From: JBEKHT01 sp049511715
GTDB lineage: Bacteria > Chloroflexota > Anaerolineae > Anaerolineales > RBG-16-64-43
Reading direction: 5' to 3'
DNA: 20,541 bases
NCBI GenBank assembly: GCA_049511715.1
Contig: JBEKXU010000045.1
Span: forward strand, 1 to 20,541
Notes under the pieces: model-generated
Seen by the model: only the letters and a program-made list of their open reading frames with translations
Told to the model about the DNA's origin: nothing
Databases searched by the model: none
Position numbers and translations under genes: made by a program
Shown: positions 1 through 7,702 of the stretch, one piece after another
Position numbering within the stretch: position 1 is the stretch's first letter
Layout of the letters: every line of letters begins with the position of its first letter

Positions 1-978
1 ACGACGACGGAGATTCTCAGCGCGGTAGGCCCCGGCGGCGTGCGCTCACTATATATCATGGGTGAGAACCCGATGATGTCGGAGCCCAACCTCAACCACA
101 CCCGCCTCCAGATGGAACAGCTAGAGTTCCTTGTAGCCCAGGATCTTTTTATCAATGAGTCCAGTGCCTACGCGGATGTATTCCTCCCGGCCGCCTCCTG
201 GGCAGAGAAGGAAGGGACCTTCACCAACACCGACCGGCGGGTGCAACGCGTGCGCCAGGCCATTCAGCCCCGCGGTCAATCCCGACCTGACTGGGAAATC
301 TTATGCGATCTGGCCAAGCGTGTTGAAATCCGGCTTGGGCGCCCTAGCTCGGCCTACTGGGATTACCAGCACCCTGCGCAAGTGCTGGCCGAAATGGGCC
401 GCCTGGTGCCAGAATATGCGGGAATCCGTTACGAACGGTTGGAAAAAGAAGGGCTGCAAACTCCGGTCCCCGATGAGCATCACCCCGGTACGCCAATCCT
501 GTTTGAGAAGACCTTCCCGCGCGGCAGGGCAAAGTTCCATCCTTTAAACTATAACCCCTCCGCTGAGCCGACCGATGACGAGTTTCCCCTGATCCTCACC
601 ACCGGACGGGTTTTGGAGCATTGGCACGGCGGCGCGATGACCCGGCACTCTCACCTGGACGACCTATATCCGGAAGCCTTGATGGAGATCAATCCCGCTG
701 ATGCAGCCCCCTTAGGGCTGAAGGACAAGCAGGCCGCGCGGGTCACCTCACGGCGCGGTTCGATCGTCCTGCGGGCCACGGTCACACCCAAGGCGAACCC
801 CGGGGTGGTCTTCATTCCCTTCCATTTCTACGAAGCGGCCGCGAATATCCTGACCATCGATATCCTCGATCCTTTGGCCAAGATACCGGAGTACAAGGCC
901 TGCGCGGTGCGGGTATCGCCTGCCAGCGAAAGCGAGCTGGTCGATTCCGAAGCACGCCAGACTCGCGGGCGTTATTAG
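1..978 (+). CDS. fdhA: Formate dehydrogenase-type molybdopterin oxidoreductase, alpha subunit (C-terminal part)
   Basis: This is the C-terminal ~325 residues of a molybdopterin-dependent oxidoreductase of the formate dehydrogenase alpha type. The frame is open from base 1, so the start and the Fe-S and Sec/Cys active-site regions lie outside the window. The segment YIMGENPMMSEPNLNH near the left edge, followed by FLPAASWAEKEGTFTNTDRRVQ and RPDWEIL, is typical of FdhA/FdhF proteins. From about base 575 (FPLILTTGRVLEHWHGGAMT) to the end it is a molydopterin dinucleotide-binding domain that holds the cofactor. The family oxidises formate to CO2, usually with partner NADH-dehydrogenase-like or Fe-S subunits; none of these is visible downstream, where a decayed transposase follows. 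Other molybdopterin oxidoreductases share this fold, so the formate substrate is family inference. The gene ends with TAG. Confidence 0.9.
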   Translation, partial: TTTEILSAVGPGGVRSLYIMGENPMMSEPNLNHTRLQMEQLEFLVAQDLFINESSAYADVFLPAASWAEKEGTFTNTDRRVQRVRQAIQPRGQSRPDWEILCDLAKRVEIRLGRPSSAYWDYQHPAQVLAEMGRLVPEYAGIRYERLEKEGLQTPVPDEHHPGTPILFEKTFPRGRAKFHPLNYNPSAEPTDDEFPLILTTGRVLEHWHGGAMTRHSHLDDLYPEALMEINPADAAPLGLKDKQAARVTSRRGSIVLRATVTPKANPGVVFIPFHFYEAAANILTIDILDPLAKIPEYKACAVRVSPASESELVDSEARQTRGRY

Positions 979-1020
979 TGAACAACCCACCGCTTGTATA
1001 CTCACTAGTCTACGAAAAGG

Positions 1021-1060
1021 CTTGGACATAGTGACTTGGTTCTAGTCCAAGGAGACCAAG
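1021..1060. repeat. Nested short inverted repeats after fdhA
   Basis: CTTGGAC (1021-1027) pairs with GTCCAAG (1045-1051), and CTTGGT (1035-1040) pairs with ACCAAG (1055-1060). The two pairs interleave, so only one hairpin can form at a time. The block lies between the fdhA stop and the transposase remnant, so it may be a terminator-like structure or part of the insertion sequence end. There is no T-run. Function unknown. Confidence 0.35.
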
Positions 1061-1112
1061 AGCCAGGCCCAAGGCCACAATCGAGGTTACTGGAACAATT
1101 CGATCTGAGCAA

Positions 1113-2242
1113 GTGTTGAGTGCTTTCAACCAGGTGGTTGGCCGGAACTTGCCTTTAGATTTGAAGAACACACGGATCCCCGCGGATGACATCTTTTATG
1201 CGCTCGCATACCCTGGTGTCCATCGTCTGAGCATTGCCTCGGCCTGTCAGGAGTTGCAACAGGCCCCTTCGGCCAACCGTCTGCGGGAGGTGCTGGTGGA
1301 AGCCCTGCCAGAACGTGCAGGGGTACAGCGTGCGCTGAACAGGATGTTTCACCAATAGCTGCATCCCAGTCTGTTGAGAGGGAAGCGAGCCTACAACATT
1401 GCGATTGACCTGACGTTGATCCTGTATCATGGTCAGCCCTATCAAGACAAGAAGGAGATTGTGCACGGTGCACCCAAATCTGGGACGACCCATTTTCATG
1501 GTTATGCAACGGTTTCGATTGTGCATGATAATCGGCGCTATGTAGTTGCATTGCGCTCCGTCGAATACGGTGAAGAGATGGCCCCGATATCGTCCGCTGG
1601 CTGATCGAACGCGTGAAGGCTCTCAAAATTGGCATCCGTCGGGTGTTTTTGGACAAAGGTTGCTGTGTCAAGCCCGTTTTTAGGGTTCTAGACCAGCATG
1701 AATTGAGTCGCGTGGTGCCCATTCCGATCCAAGGAAAGTCGGGCAGGGTGCGTTGCTTGTTTCAGGATAAGTCCCACCGGACCAGCTACACCTTTCATAG
1801 CCCGAAGTACGGCGCCTATTCGGTTCAAGCCGTGGTCGCCAAGCGTTACTCCAAAGGACGCTATGGACGGCATGCCAGTAAATGGTTTGCCTACGCAGTG
1901 GCCGGGTTGCCTGCAGGCATGTTGCCTGCTCAAGTCTTTCAACTCTATCGCCAACGTTTCGGCATCGAATCCGGCTATCGCCAAATGAACCAGGTACGTG
2001 CTAGCGCTCAAACCCGTAATCCTGTCCTCCGCTTGCTCATGGTCGGGCTGGCATTTGTCTTATTCATCCTCTACGTTACCTTGCGCCAAAACTTGACCTC
2101 GGCACTCAATAAACCATTAGAATTACCCCGGCGTTTCTGCCTATCCTTGCGCCGCCTGGCTCTCGTGCTCGGTCGAGCCATCGAACGTCTCTGGAGCATC
2201 GCTGACGTGCACCAACTCCAGCCTTGTAAGCCGTTGTCGTGA
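1113..2242 (+). pseudogene. IS4/ISH3-like DDE transposase, disrupted by stop and frameshift
   Basis: Three consecutive pieces read as one DDE transposase. Piece one (GTG 1113) stops at an in-frame TAG at 1356-1358; the same frame continues immediately as LHPSLLRGKRAYNIAIDLT up to 1604. A one-base shift near 1581-1588 then moves the reading to the next frame (DIVRWLIERVKALKIGIRR), which continues to the TGA at 2242. The catalytic residues survive: first Asp in AIDLT (codon 1407-1409), second Asp in VFLDKG (codon 1652-1654), and Glu in YRQRFGIESGYRQMNQ (codon 1967-1969), which matches the Y-x2-R-x3-E signature of IS4-like transposases. The KSGTTHFHGYAT segment fits the ISH3 group. With two lesions the product cannot be full length. 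Terminal inverted repeats were not identified with confidence. The frame is open upstream to 1035, so the exact start is uncertain. Confidence 0.85.
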
Positions 2243-2429
2243 AGTACTGAGAATGAAACCGCAACCCGGGGCAAGTCCAGGCTGCGGGGGCCGATGCACG
2301 GGAATCCCTCCCTGTCGAGTCGCCCGGAAGCTCCCCCGACGAACATGCCAACGACACGATTGTTCTTCGCGGTGGCCTCGCCTCTGGATCAACCAAATAG
2401 CATAGACGCTTCAGAAAGGTGTGCTCCTC

Positions 2430-3185
2430 ATGAGATATGACCCTCCCAGATACCTTTTTCGCAGATACGAGGTCATGCGAAGAGTTAAGGCGGGCGAAAC
2501 CTTCTTGGAAATAGGGCCGGGCAATCTCAACCTGGCCCAGGAACTGTTGTCGAAAATCGCCAGAGGCACACTGATCGACTTCAACACTACGGACGTGCAA
2601 CGCGTCTATAACCAATTGAAGGAGCCGTCCAAGCAACGGCTCACCTTGATCATCGCCGATTTCTCCCAATACGACCAATTCCCTCAGAAATTTGACTGCG
2701 TTGTCGCTTGCGAAGTCCTTGAGCATGTTGAAGATGACCGGGCGTTTCTCCGTAAAGCCAACCAACTGCTGGCCAATGGTGGTCAGCTCATCCTGTCTGT
2801 CCCCGCCAGAAAGAAGTACTGGTCAGTGGACGACCAAATCGCCGGTCACTATCGCAGATACGAAAGAAAGGAGTTGTATGACAAGTTGATTGAGGCCGGC
2901 TTTTCGAGAATCGAAATTGCCTCATATGGCTTCCCCTTTCAGAACCTTGTACGATTGGTCAGGATCGCACTGGCCAGGATTCAGTACCGCGAAAGAGCAA
3001 AATGGGATCAAAAGAAGCAAACCCAGCAAAGTGCCTTCATGGTCAAGCGAAATCCCTATCTAAATTTGGTCGGACTGGTGTTGAACAAATACACAATCTA
3101 TCCGTTCAATCTGTTGGCTTCACTATTCAATCCCCTGGACCTGGCCGAAGGCTACGTTCTCTCCGCAACGAAGGGTGTCGCCTAG
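2430..3185 (+). CDS. Class I SAM-dependent methyltransferase
   Basis: A 251-residue protein with a Rossmann-type methyltransferase core. Motif I is FLEIGPGNL (residues 25-33), which binds S-adenosylmethionine. A central CEVLEHVEDD segment (about 94-103) and a strand LILSVPA (about 120-126) follow, and then GHYRRYERKELYDKL, a form common in Methyltransf_11/23-type enzymes. The C-terminal ~100 residues are basic and partly hydrophobic, with no assigned domain. The substrate cannot be told from sequence; relatives act on lipids, sugars or small metabolites. I chose ATG 2430 over GTG 2421 because AAAGG at 2415-2419 lies ten bases before the ATG but would almost touch the GTG. The gene stands alone after the decayed insertion sequence, with no obvious operon partner. 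Confidence 0.85.
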   Translation: MRYDPPRYLFRRYEVMRRVKAGETFLEIGPGNLNLAQELLSKIARGTLIDFNTTDVQRVYNQLKEPSKQRLTLIIADFSQYDQFPQKFDCVVACEVLEHVEDDRAFLRKANQLLANGGQLILSVPARKKYWSVDDQIAGHYRRYERKELYDKLIEAGFSRIEIASYGFPFQNLVRLVRIALARIQYRERAKWDQKKQTQQSAFMVKRNPYLNLVGLVLNKYTIYPFNLLASLFNPLDLAEGYVLSATKGVA

Positions 3186-3991
3186 GCGCGAATCGCTTTT
3201 CACTTCTCGGCATTTCTTGCGCAGCTCCCACGCAACGGAAGGCCGCGCATCCAGCTGGTACCGCCGGCCCATCCTTCAAGCAAGCCCACCACCCGAAGAA
3301 GGAGTCCTTGAGGCAACGCACGATTCACTTGCCTTCCCCTCAGCCATGCCAACGGCCGCGTCACACTGTCGGCACGCTTGCGGGTCGAGTGCGTGCCCCG
3401 CCCGGATCCAAAAAGTACTCATTTCATGTCGAGGCCTCGAGAGGGGGAGGCGGGCGGAGCGCATAAGGATGTGGGTATGGCGCGCTCTCCTGAATGCCCG
3501 CGGGTCTTCGTCCCGAACCCCCCCAATTCCCGCGGCGCCTTGTCCATCCGGGACAAGGACGAATCCCCTTTTGATACCAAAGGCATGGCACTCGCTTGAA
3601 TGATCCTCTCCACGCATTCGCCCACGGAGCAGGGAAAGAATCAAGCCTCGAGTTCCTCCGCCAGGGTCTCAAACCCACTGGCCGACCCGCACTTCACCCC
3701 CGTCGACTTCGCATACCTCAAGGCCTGGCTCCATGGTCCGCCAGGAAACCAGCTTGACGCGGGGTCGCACACGAGGTAAATTGACCGCGCCTGCTTGTCC
3801 CGCCCTTTGCCAAGGCCTTTGAATTCGATGAAGATGGGGGGTGCCCTCAGGATGGGTGAAACGTCGTCCGGAACCTGCACCGCCAGACCCAAGCCGAAGC
3901 GCCGACCAGGACGGGCTCCCAGGATCGAAGTCCTACCGGAGGTGCTGCCATATTCCGACCCTTTGCCAACCCTCTTCTTCGCCCCAACCCG
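3186..3991. other. Region without a supported gene
   Basis: About 800 bases in which every open frame is short or has low-complexity composition typical of GC-rich noncoding DNA. A minus-strand frame runs through 3641-3860 and gives a plausible-looking C-terminus (IEFKGLGKGRDKQARSIYLV), but the same frame runs antisense to the zinc-ribbon gene and I recognise no family. It may hold a remnant of a lost gene. Confidence 0.4.
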
Positions 3992-4015
3992 CTGACTCCG
4001 GCCCAGAATCAGGTC

Positions 4016-4498
4016 TTGAGCCACGCCAGCCAGCTGGTCGCCAGCGGGCGATCTGACCAGGCTGCCCCCATGTTCGCAAAGCTGGCCCAGGAGCTGGAAG
4101 CGGCCAATCATCCCCGCTGGGCTGCCAACATGCATGCGCTGGCCAGTCATGCCTACGCGGACAGCCAGAATGAGCAGCCTTCGCTGGACCAAGCGCGAGC
4201 CGCATTGAAATTGTTCCTGCAATACCAAATGCTTCGGAGGGCGCCGGTCTTCTATGGCAACATCACCCGCAAGATGGTCAAGCGAGGCCTGGGGCACGCG
4301 GCCGAGGTCTTGAAGGCAGAGTTCGGAAACCAGATTGGGTCGATGCCCGTCCCGGCTCCCCCTGTCAGTGCGCAAAGCGCCCGACTCCCCACCAATTGTC
4401 CGAAGTGCGGGGCGCCCATCCACAGCGCCGAGGCCAATTGGATCGATCCAAACACCGTGGAATGCGATTTCTGCGGCTCGCAGATCCGCCCGCAATAG
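4016..4498 (+). CDS. Small helical protein with C-terminal zinc ribbon
   Basis: A 160-residue protein from TTG 4016. The N-terminal ~105 residues are a helical, TPR-like region (FAKLAQELEAANHPRWAANM, then ALASHAYAD and ARAALKLFLQYQML). A Pro/Ala linker follows, then a zinc ribbon with CPKC (Cys128, Cys131) and CDFC (Cys150, Cys153). Proteins of this layout occur in Chloroflexota genomes as uncharacterised zinc-ribbon proteins (recalled, not checked); no reaction is known. The start is doubtful: the frame is open upstream to the TGA at 3857-3859, and protein-like sequence (LTPAQNQVL) begins at CTG 3992, but there is no ATG, GTG or TTG between 3860 and 4016. TTG 4016 has only a CAGG a few bases upstream. 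Either it uses an unusual start or its 5' end has been damaged. Confidence 0.65.
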   Translation: MSHASQLVASGRSDQAAPMFAKLAQELEAANHPRWAANMHALASHAYADSQNEQPSLDQARAALKLFLQYQMLRRAPVFYGNITRKMVKRGLGHAAEVLKAEFGNQIGSMPVPAPPVSAQSARLPTNCPKCGAPIHSAEANWIDPNTVECDFCGSQIRPQ

Positions 4499-4701
4499 CA
4501 CGGGAAAATCTCCCGCCGGACCGGCCGCACCCTGATTCCAACTCGGCCCGCTTGCGGCGGAGCCTGGGCCGTCTGACACGCGGGCACCGCCTGCAGCCCA
4601 AGCCAATCCTCCCGTCCCTCATGCCTGACCCGAGGTGGGCCAGCCGTCGCAACTCCCTTTGGAGAACAAGACCCGCGTGATATCTGTCCAGGCGACAGTC
4701 C

Positions 4702-5190
4702 ATGGATGCGACTTCATCCGCGAAACGAATCCGCCAAGTGACCCGATGGGCCCAAGCTGAGCCTGATCTCCTCGGAGTCCTTTTGGTCGGGTCCTACGCC
4801 AGGGGGACGGCCACGCCATCTTCCGACCTCGATCTGGTGCTGGTTGTTGATGATCCGACTCGGTATCTGATCGAGACATCCTGGGCCAATGGCTTTGGGA
4901 GAGTCAAGGACCAGGGGATGGAAGATTGGGGATTGGTCAAGTCGCTGCGCGTGCGGTACGTTCATGGGGTCGAAGTCGAATTCGGCCTGACGACCCGGCA
5001 GTGGCTCGACGCACCTCTCGACGCAGGCACCCGGAAAGTGCTCGAAGACGGATATCGGATCCTCTATGATCGGGATGGGTCGCTGTACCGTGCGCTGAAA
5101 GGCCTGGGGATCTGCTCAGCCGATCTTCGCGGGCCGTGGCGCCAGGGCGTCGGCGGCCCCTCAGCGATGGAGCCCGGTCAAGACGCCTAG
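4702..5190 (+). CDS. Nucleotidyltransferase-fold protein (NTP_transf_2)
   Basis: A 162-residue protein with the polymerase-beta-like minimal nucleotidyltransferase motif GSYARGTATPSSDLDL: Gly30-Ser31, then Asp42 and Asp44, which normally bind the metal-nucleotide complex. A third carboxylate is normally found on the strand at VEVEFGL (Glu91 or Glu93 here). Related proteins transfer a nucleotide to antibiotics, proteins or small molecules, or act as the MNT antitoxin half of MNT-HEPN pairs. No HEPN partner is visible next to it, so a toxin-antitoxin role is not supported. The start is ATG 4702; upstream AGGCGA is a weak ribosome binding site. A broken GNAT gene follows 92 bases downstream on the same strand. 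The last ~25 residues (PWRQGVGGPSAMEPGQDA) are low complexity and probably not part of the domain. Confidence 0.8.
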   Translation: MDATSSAKRIRQVTRWAQAEPDLLGVLLVGSYARGTATPSSDLDLVLVVDDPTRYLIETSWANGFGRVKDQGMEDWGLVKSLRVRYVHGVEVEFGLTTRQWLDAPLDAGTRKVLEDGYRILYDRDGSLYRALKGLGICSADLRGPWRQGVGGPSAMEPGQDA

Positions 5191-5214
5191 AGATCCTTGC
5201 GCGAACAGGAAACG

Positions 5215-5228
5215 CTGGCGCGCGCCAG
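5215..5228. repeat. Perfect 14-bp palindrome
   Basis: CTGGCGCGCGCCAG is a perfect palindrome located 25 bases after the nucleotidyltransferase stop and 54 bases before the GNAT remnant. It could be an operator or a small hairpin, but it carries no T-run and could also be chance in GC-rich sequence. Confidence 0.3.
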
Positions 5229-5282
5229 GCTTGCCGCCTTTTCCTCCCAAAGAGGCCCTGCGCGGCCCGCCGACCCGGATTT

Positions 5283-5728
5283 ATGATTATCACGCGAAGG
5301 GCACACCCTCACGAGTCTGACCGGATTGTCGCCTTTTATCACGACAATGACTACCGATCCGGCCTCAACCCGGCGGATATCCTCGTCGCAGCAGAAAATG
5401 AAGGTGCACTTTACGGCGCGGTCCGGTTGTGAAAAGATCACGATGTTCTAGTTTTTCAAGGCACGCGGGTCTGCGAAGGCATGCGCAAACTAGGACTTGA
5501 TTCCCGTCCGCCAGAAACCGTTGAGTCTATGACCAGCGAAAAGAATGCTTCTGTATCCCCTACCGGTCCCTGCGCTCATTTGATGGTCTCAGGGGCTTAG
5601 TGAAGATTGATGAAAACAGAACTTCGCGGTTTCTTCGTGAGCGATGCGCCGCCGACCGAAGGGAACAGCGCCTTGAGGTGATTGTTATTCACCGGCCACC
5701 GCAAGCCGTTACAATTAGATGGGTTTGA
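5283..5728 (+). pseudogene. GNAT family N-acetyltransferase, broken by nonsense codon and frameshift
   Basis: From ATG 5283 the sequence reads MIITRRAHPHESDRIVAFYH, then NPADILVAAENEGALYGAVRL, the start of a GNAT acetyltransferase. A TGA at 5430-5432 interrupts it. The same frame continues with KDHDVLVFQGTRVCEGMRKLG, matching the acetyl-CoA-binding region of the family (usually R-x-x-G-x-G/A) in degraded form. Near 5530-5543 the reading shifts frame and resumes as ECFCIPYRSLRSFDGLRG, then LVKIDENRTSRFLRER and EVIVIHRPP, ending with TGA at 5726-5728. This order and spacing fits one ancestral ~150-residue enzyme. Two independent lesions mark it as a pseudogene. Substrate unknown. Its 3' end lies just upstream of the esterase gene. 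Confidence 0.75.
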
Positions 5729-5813
5729 CGCCGGGGGCATCTTCGCGGAATTCGTCGTGCGGCCAGGGGAAGGCGGCGAAGGCGAGGCAGGCTTCCAGGA
5801 ACATCAAGGGGAA

Positions 5814-6770
5814 ATGAAACACTTCAGGGACATTCTCCCTGCGATCCTCTTGGCCGTTCTTTCGACGGCCATCCCCTCTTGTGCAGGGAGAGCGACGGCT
5901 CCCACGGCCGGCCCGGGCCTCGCGAGAGGCTCCACTCCGATCGCGGCGGCAATTCCCCCGAACCAACCTGGAGTATCCGAACGCCGCCTGAATGTCCAGG
6001 GCCAGGCCCGCACCTACCTGATTCACGTCCCGAGCGGTTTGGACCTCAGTCGACCTGCGCCTGTCGTCTTTGTCTTTCACGGCTTTGCAGAAAGCGGGCT
6101 CCAGGCCCTCGCCTACACCGGATTTGACAACCTCGCGGACACCGAGCGTTTCATAGCCGTCTATCCAAACGGGACCGGCCTGGACAGGAATGATCTGTCC
6201 TGGAACGCCGGCAGTTGCTGCGGATACGCTGCGATCGAGAACGTCGACGAATCCGCCTTCGTCCGCTCGATCCTCTCGGACCTGAGGACCATGGCAAACG
6301 TCGATCCCAGGCGCATTTATGTAACGGGATTTGCCAACGGCGCGATGCTGTCGTATCGTCTTGGCTGCGAAATGTCGGATGTCTTCGCGGCGATGGCGCC
6401 CGTGGCCGGAAACCTCTCCTACTACGGACCCTGCCAACCGGAGCAGCCGGTGTCACTGATCCACATTCACGGGCTAGGGGACAAGGTGATTCCTTATGCC
6501 GGAACCTCCCTTCCCGGCTTCGGGGAGCAATACCCCCCGGTCTCGTACGGAATCGCCACCTGGACCCATCTGGACGGCTGCGTCGGGCCGCCCCGAGTGA
6601 GCCAAAAGGGAGCCGTCACCTTGACCACCTACACCTTCTGCCGGGCCGGGTCGGCGGTTGAACTGTACACGCTCAAGGGATTCGGCCACGCCTGGCCGGA
6701 AGCAAATCTAGCAGGCGGTATTTCCGCCCGGACCATCTGGGAATTCTTTGCTGACCATCCCAAGCCGTGA
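5814..6770 (+). CDS. Secreted LpqC/PHB-depolymerase-like esterase with Ser-to-Ala at the nucleophile
   Basis: A 318-residue alpha/beta-hydrolase of the LpqC / feruloyl esterase / PHB depolymerase type. The N-terminus has a hydrophobic signal (ILPAILLAVLSTAIPSCAG) with a possible but non-canonical lipobox (I-P-S-C), so export is likely. The core shows VVFVFHGFAESG (oxyanion region), SWNAGSCCGY, and RIYVTGFANGAMLSYRLGCE. In this family the last block normally carries G-x-S-x-G with the catalytic serine. Here the codon at 6333-6335 is GCC, giving Ala174 in GFANG. The other two triad positions are present: Asp223 (HGLGDKVIPYAG) and His292 (GFGHAWPE). The protein may therefore be inactive or act as a binding protein. 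ATG 5814 is preferred over upstream starts because AAGGGG lies just upstream and the signal peptide follows directly. The gene follows the GNAT pseudogene. Confidence 0.85.
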   Translation: MKHFRDILPAILLAVLSTAIPSCAGRATAPTAGPGLARGSTPIAAAIPPNQPGVSERRLNVQGQARTYLIHVPSGLDLSRPAPVVFVFHGFAESGLQALAYTGFDNLADTERFIAVYPNGTGLDRNDLSWNAGSCCGYAAIENVDESAFVRSILSDLRTMANVDPRRIYVTGFANGAMLSYRLGCEMSDVFAAMAPVAGNLSYYGPCQPEQPVSLIHIHGLGDKVIPYAGTSLPGFGEQYPPVSYGIATWTHLDGCVGPPRVSQKGAVTLTTYTFCRAGSAVELYTLKGFGHAWPEANLAGGISARTIWEFFADHPKP

Positions 6771-6955
6771 AGCGATCCTCCCAGGGGAGGGACCCAAGAG
6801 CAGCCCCGGCACTGGGTTTTCACGGCTAAAACGCATGCCACCGGCCATTTGGCCCCCCAGCGCGGGAGCTTCAGCGAGGTGAAGTCGAATGGCCATTCCG
6901 GCCGCAGAAAGCAGCCTTGAAGAATGGCTGCCCCTCTCCCAGGGGGTCCCTGAGG

Positions 6956-7702
6956 ATGCACGGCATGGCAGTTCACGTCGGCACATCCGGCTGGGTCTAC
7001 CCTCATTGGCGCGGGGTCTTTTACCCACCAAGCCTTTCCCAGCGCGCCTGGTTCGCCCACTACGCCATGACCTTTCGCACCGTAGAGATCAACAATTCGT
7101 TCTACCGCCTCCCTAGCACCGCCAACTTCGAAGCCTGGCGCGAGCAAGCCCCGCCCGCCTTTGTCTACGCGATCAAGGCCAGTCGTTTCATCACCCACAT
7201 CCGGCGGCTAAGGGATGTCCAGGAGCCGCTGGAGCGTTTCCTGGCAGCCGCACACGCCCTCGGACAAGCCCTCGGGCCCGTTCTCTATCAACTGCCGCCC
7301 AACTGGCATGTCGACTTGGTGCGGTTTTGCGGGTTTCTGCGTTTGCTACCTAGTGGCTATACGCATGTGGTTGAATTCCGAGACCCGAGCTGGTTCACAG
7401 AAGAGGTTTTCGCGCTCATGGAAGAAAAGGGCGTCGTTCACTGCCTCCACGATTATTGGAGCGCCGTACCCCCCCTGCGCCTGACCGCGCCGGTCGTATA
7501 CATTCGAATGCATGGAGACCAGCTCCATGCGGGCAATTACCGCGCGTCAGTACTTCGCACCTGGGCAGACCGCATCCAGGGCTGGTCGCTGGAAGGCCGC
7601 ACTGTCCACATGTTCTTCAATAACGACATGGGGGGTGCGGCCATTGAGAATGCGCTGGCTGAGCGCGAGATGATCCGCTCACATGGCGTGGCCTGCGATT
7701 GA
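6956..7702 (+). CDS. DUF72 (YecE-like) family protein
   Basis: A 248-residue protein with the features of DUF72, a TIM-barrel family of unknown reaction. It starts VHVGTSGWVYPHWRGVFYP, the family hallmark, followed by TVEINNSFYRLPS, FVYAIKASRFITHIRRL, GPVLYQLPPNW and VVEFRDPSWF, and near the end YIRMHGD and a C-terminal VHMFFNNDMGGAA. Length agrees with the family's usual ~240-260 residues and all typical blocks are present, so it looks intact. Two starts are possible: ATG 6956 (AGGGGG at 6941-6946) and ATG 6965 (GAGG at 6952-6955); both give the whole domain. It lies 185 bases after the esterase on the same strand and is followed by a long gap. Confidence 0.9.
   Translation: MHGMAVHVGTSGWVYPHWRGVFYPPSLSQRAWFAHYAMTFRTVEINNSFYRLPSTANFEAWREQAPPAFVYAIKASRFITHIRRLRDVQEPLERFLAAAHALGQALGPVLYQLPPNWHVDLVRFCGFLRLLPSGYTHVVEFRDPSWFTEEVFALMEEKGVVHCLHDYWSAVPPLRLTAPVVYIRMHGDQLHAGNYRASVLRTWADRIQGWSLEGRTVHMFFNNDMGGAAIENALAEREMIRSHGVACD

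Noticed and set aside
3641..4606. A 321-codon open frame on the minus strand
   Set aside because: It runs antisense through the zinc-ribbon gene, whose Cys pairs and helical pattern are clear. Most of its translation is low complexity. Only the segment at 3641-3860 reads like protein, and it matches no family I know.
4702..5190. MNT-HEPN toxin-antitoxin pair
   Set aside because: The nucleotidyltransferase motif fits an MNT antitoxin, but no HEPN protein is encoded beside it. The following gene is a GNAT remnant.
5283..5728. Programmed recoding or TGA readthrough in the GNAT gene
   Set aside because: A second lesion (frameshift near 5540) and degraded acetyl-CoA-binding residues point to simple decay; other genes in the window use TGA as a normal stop.
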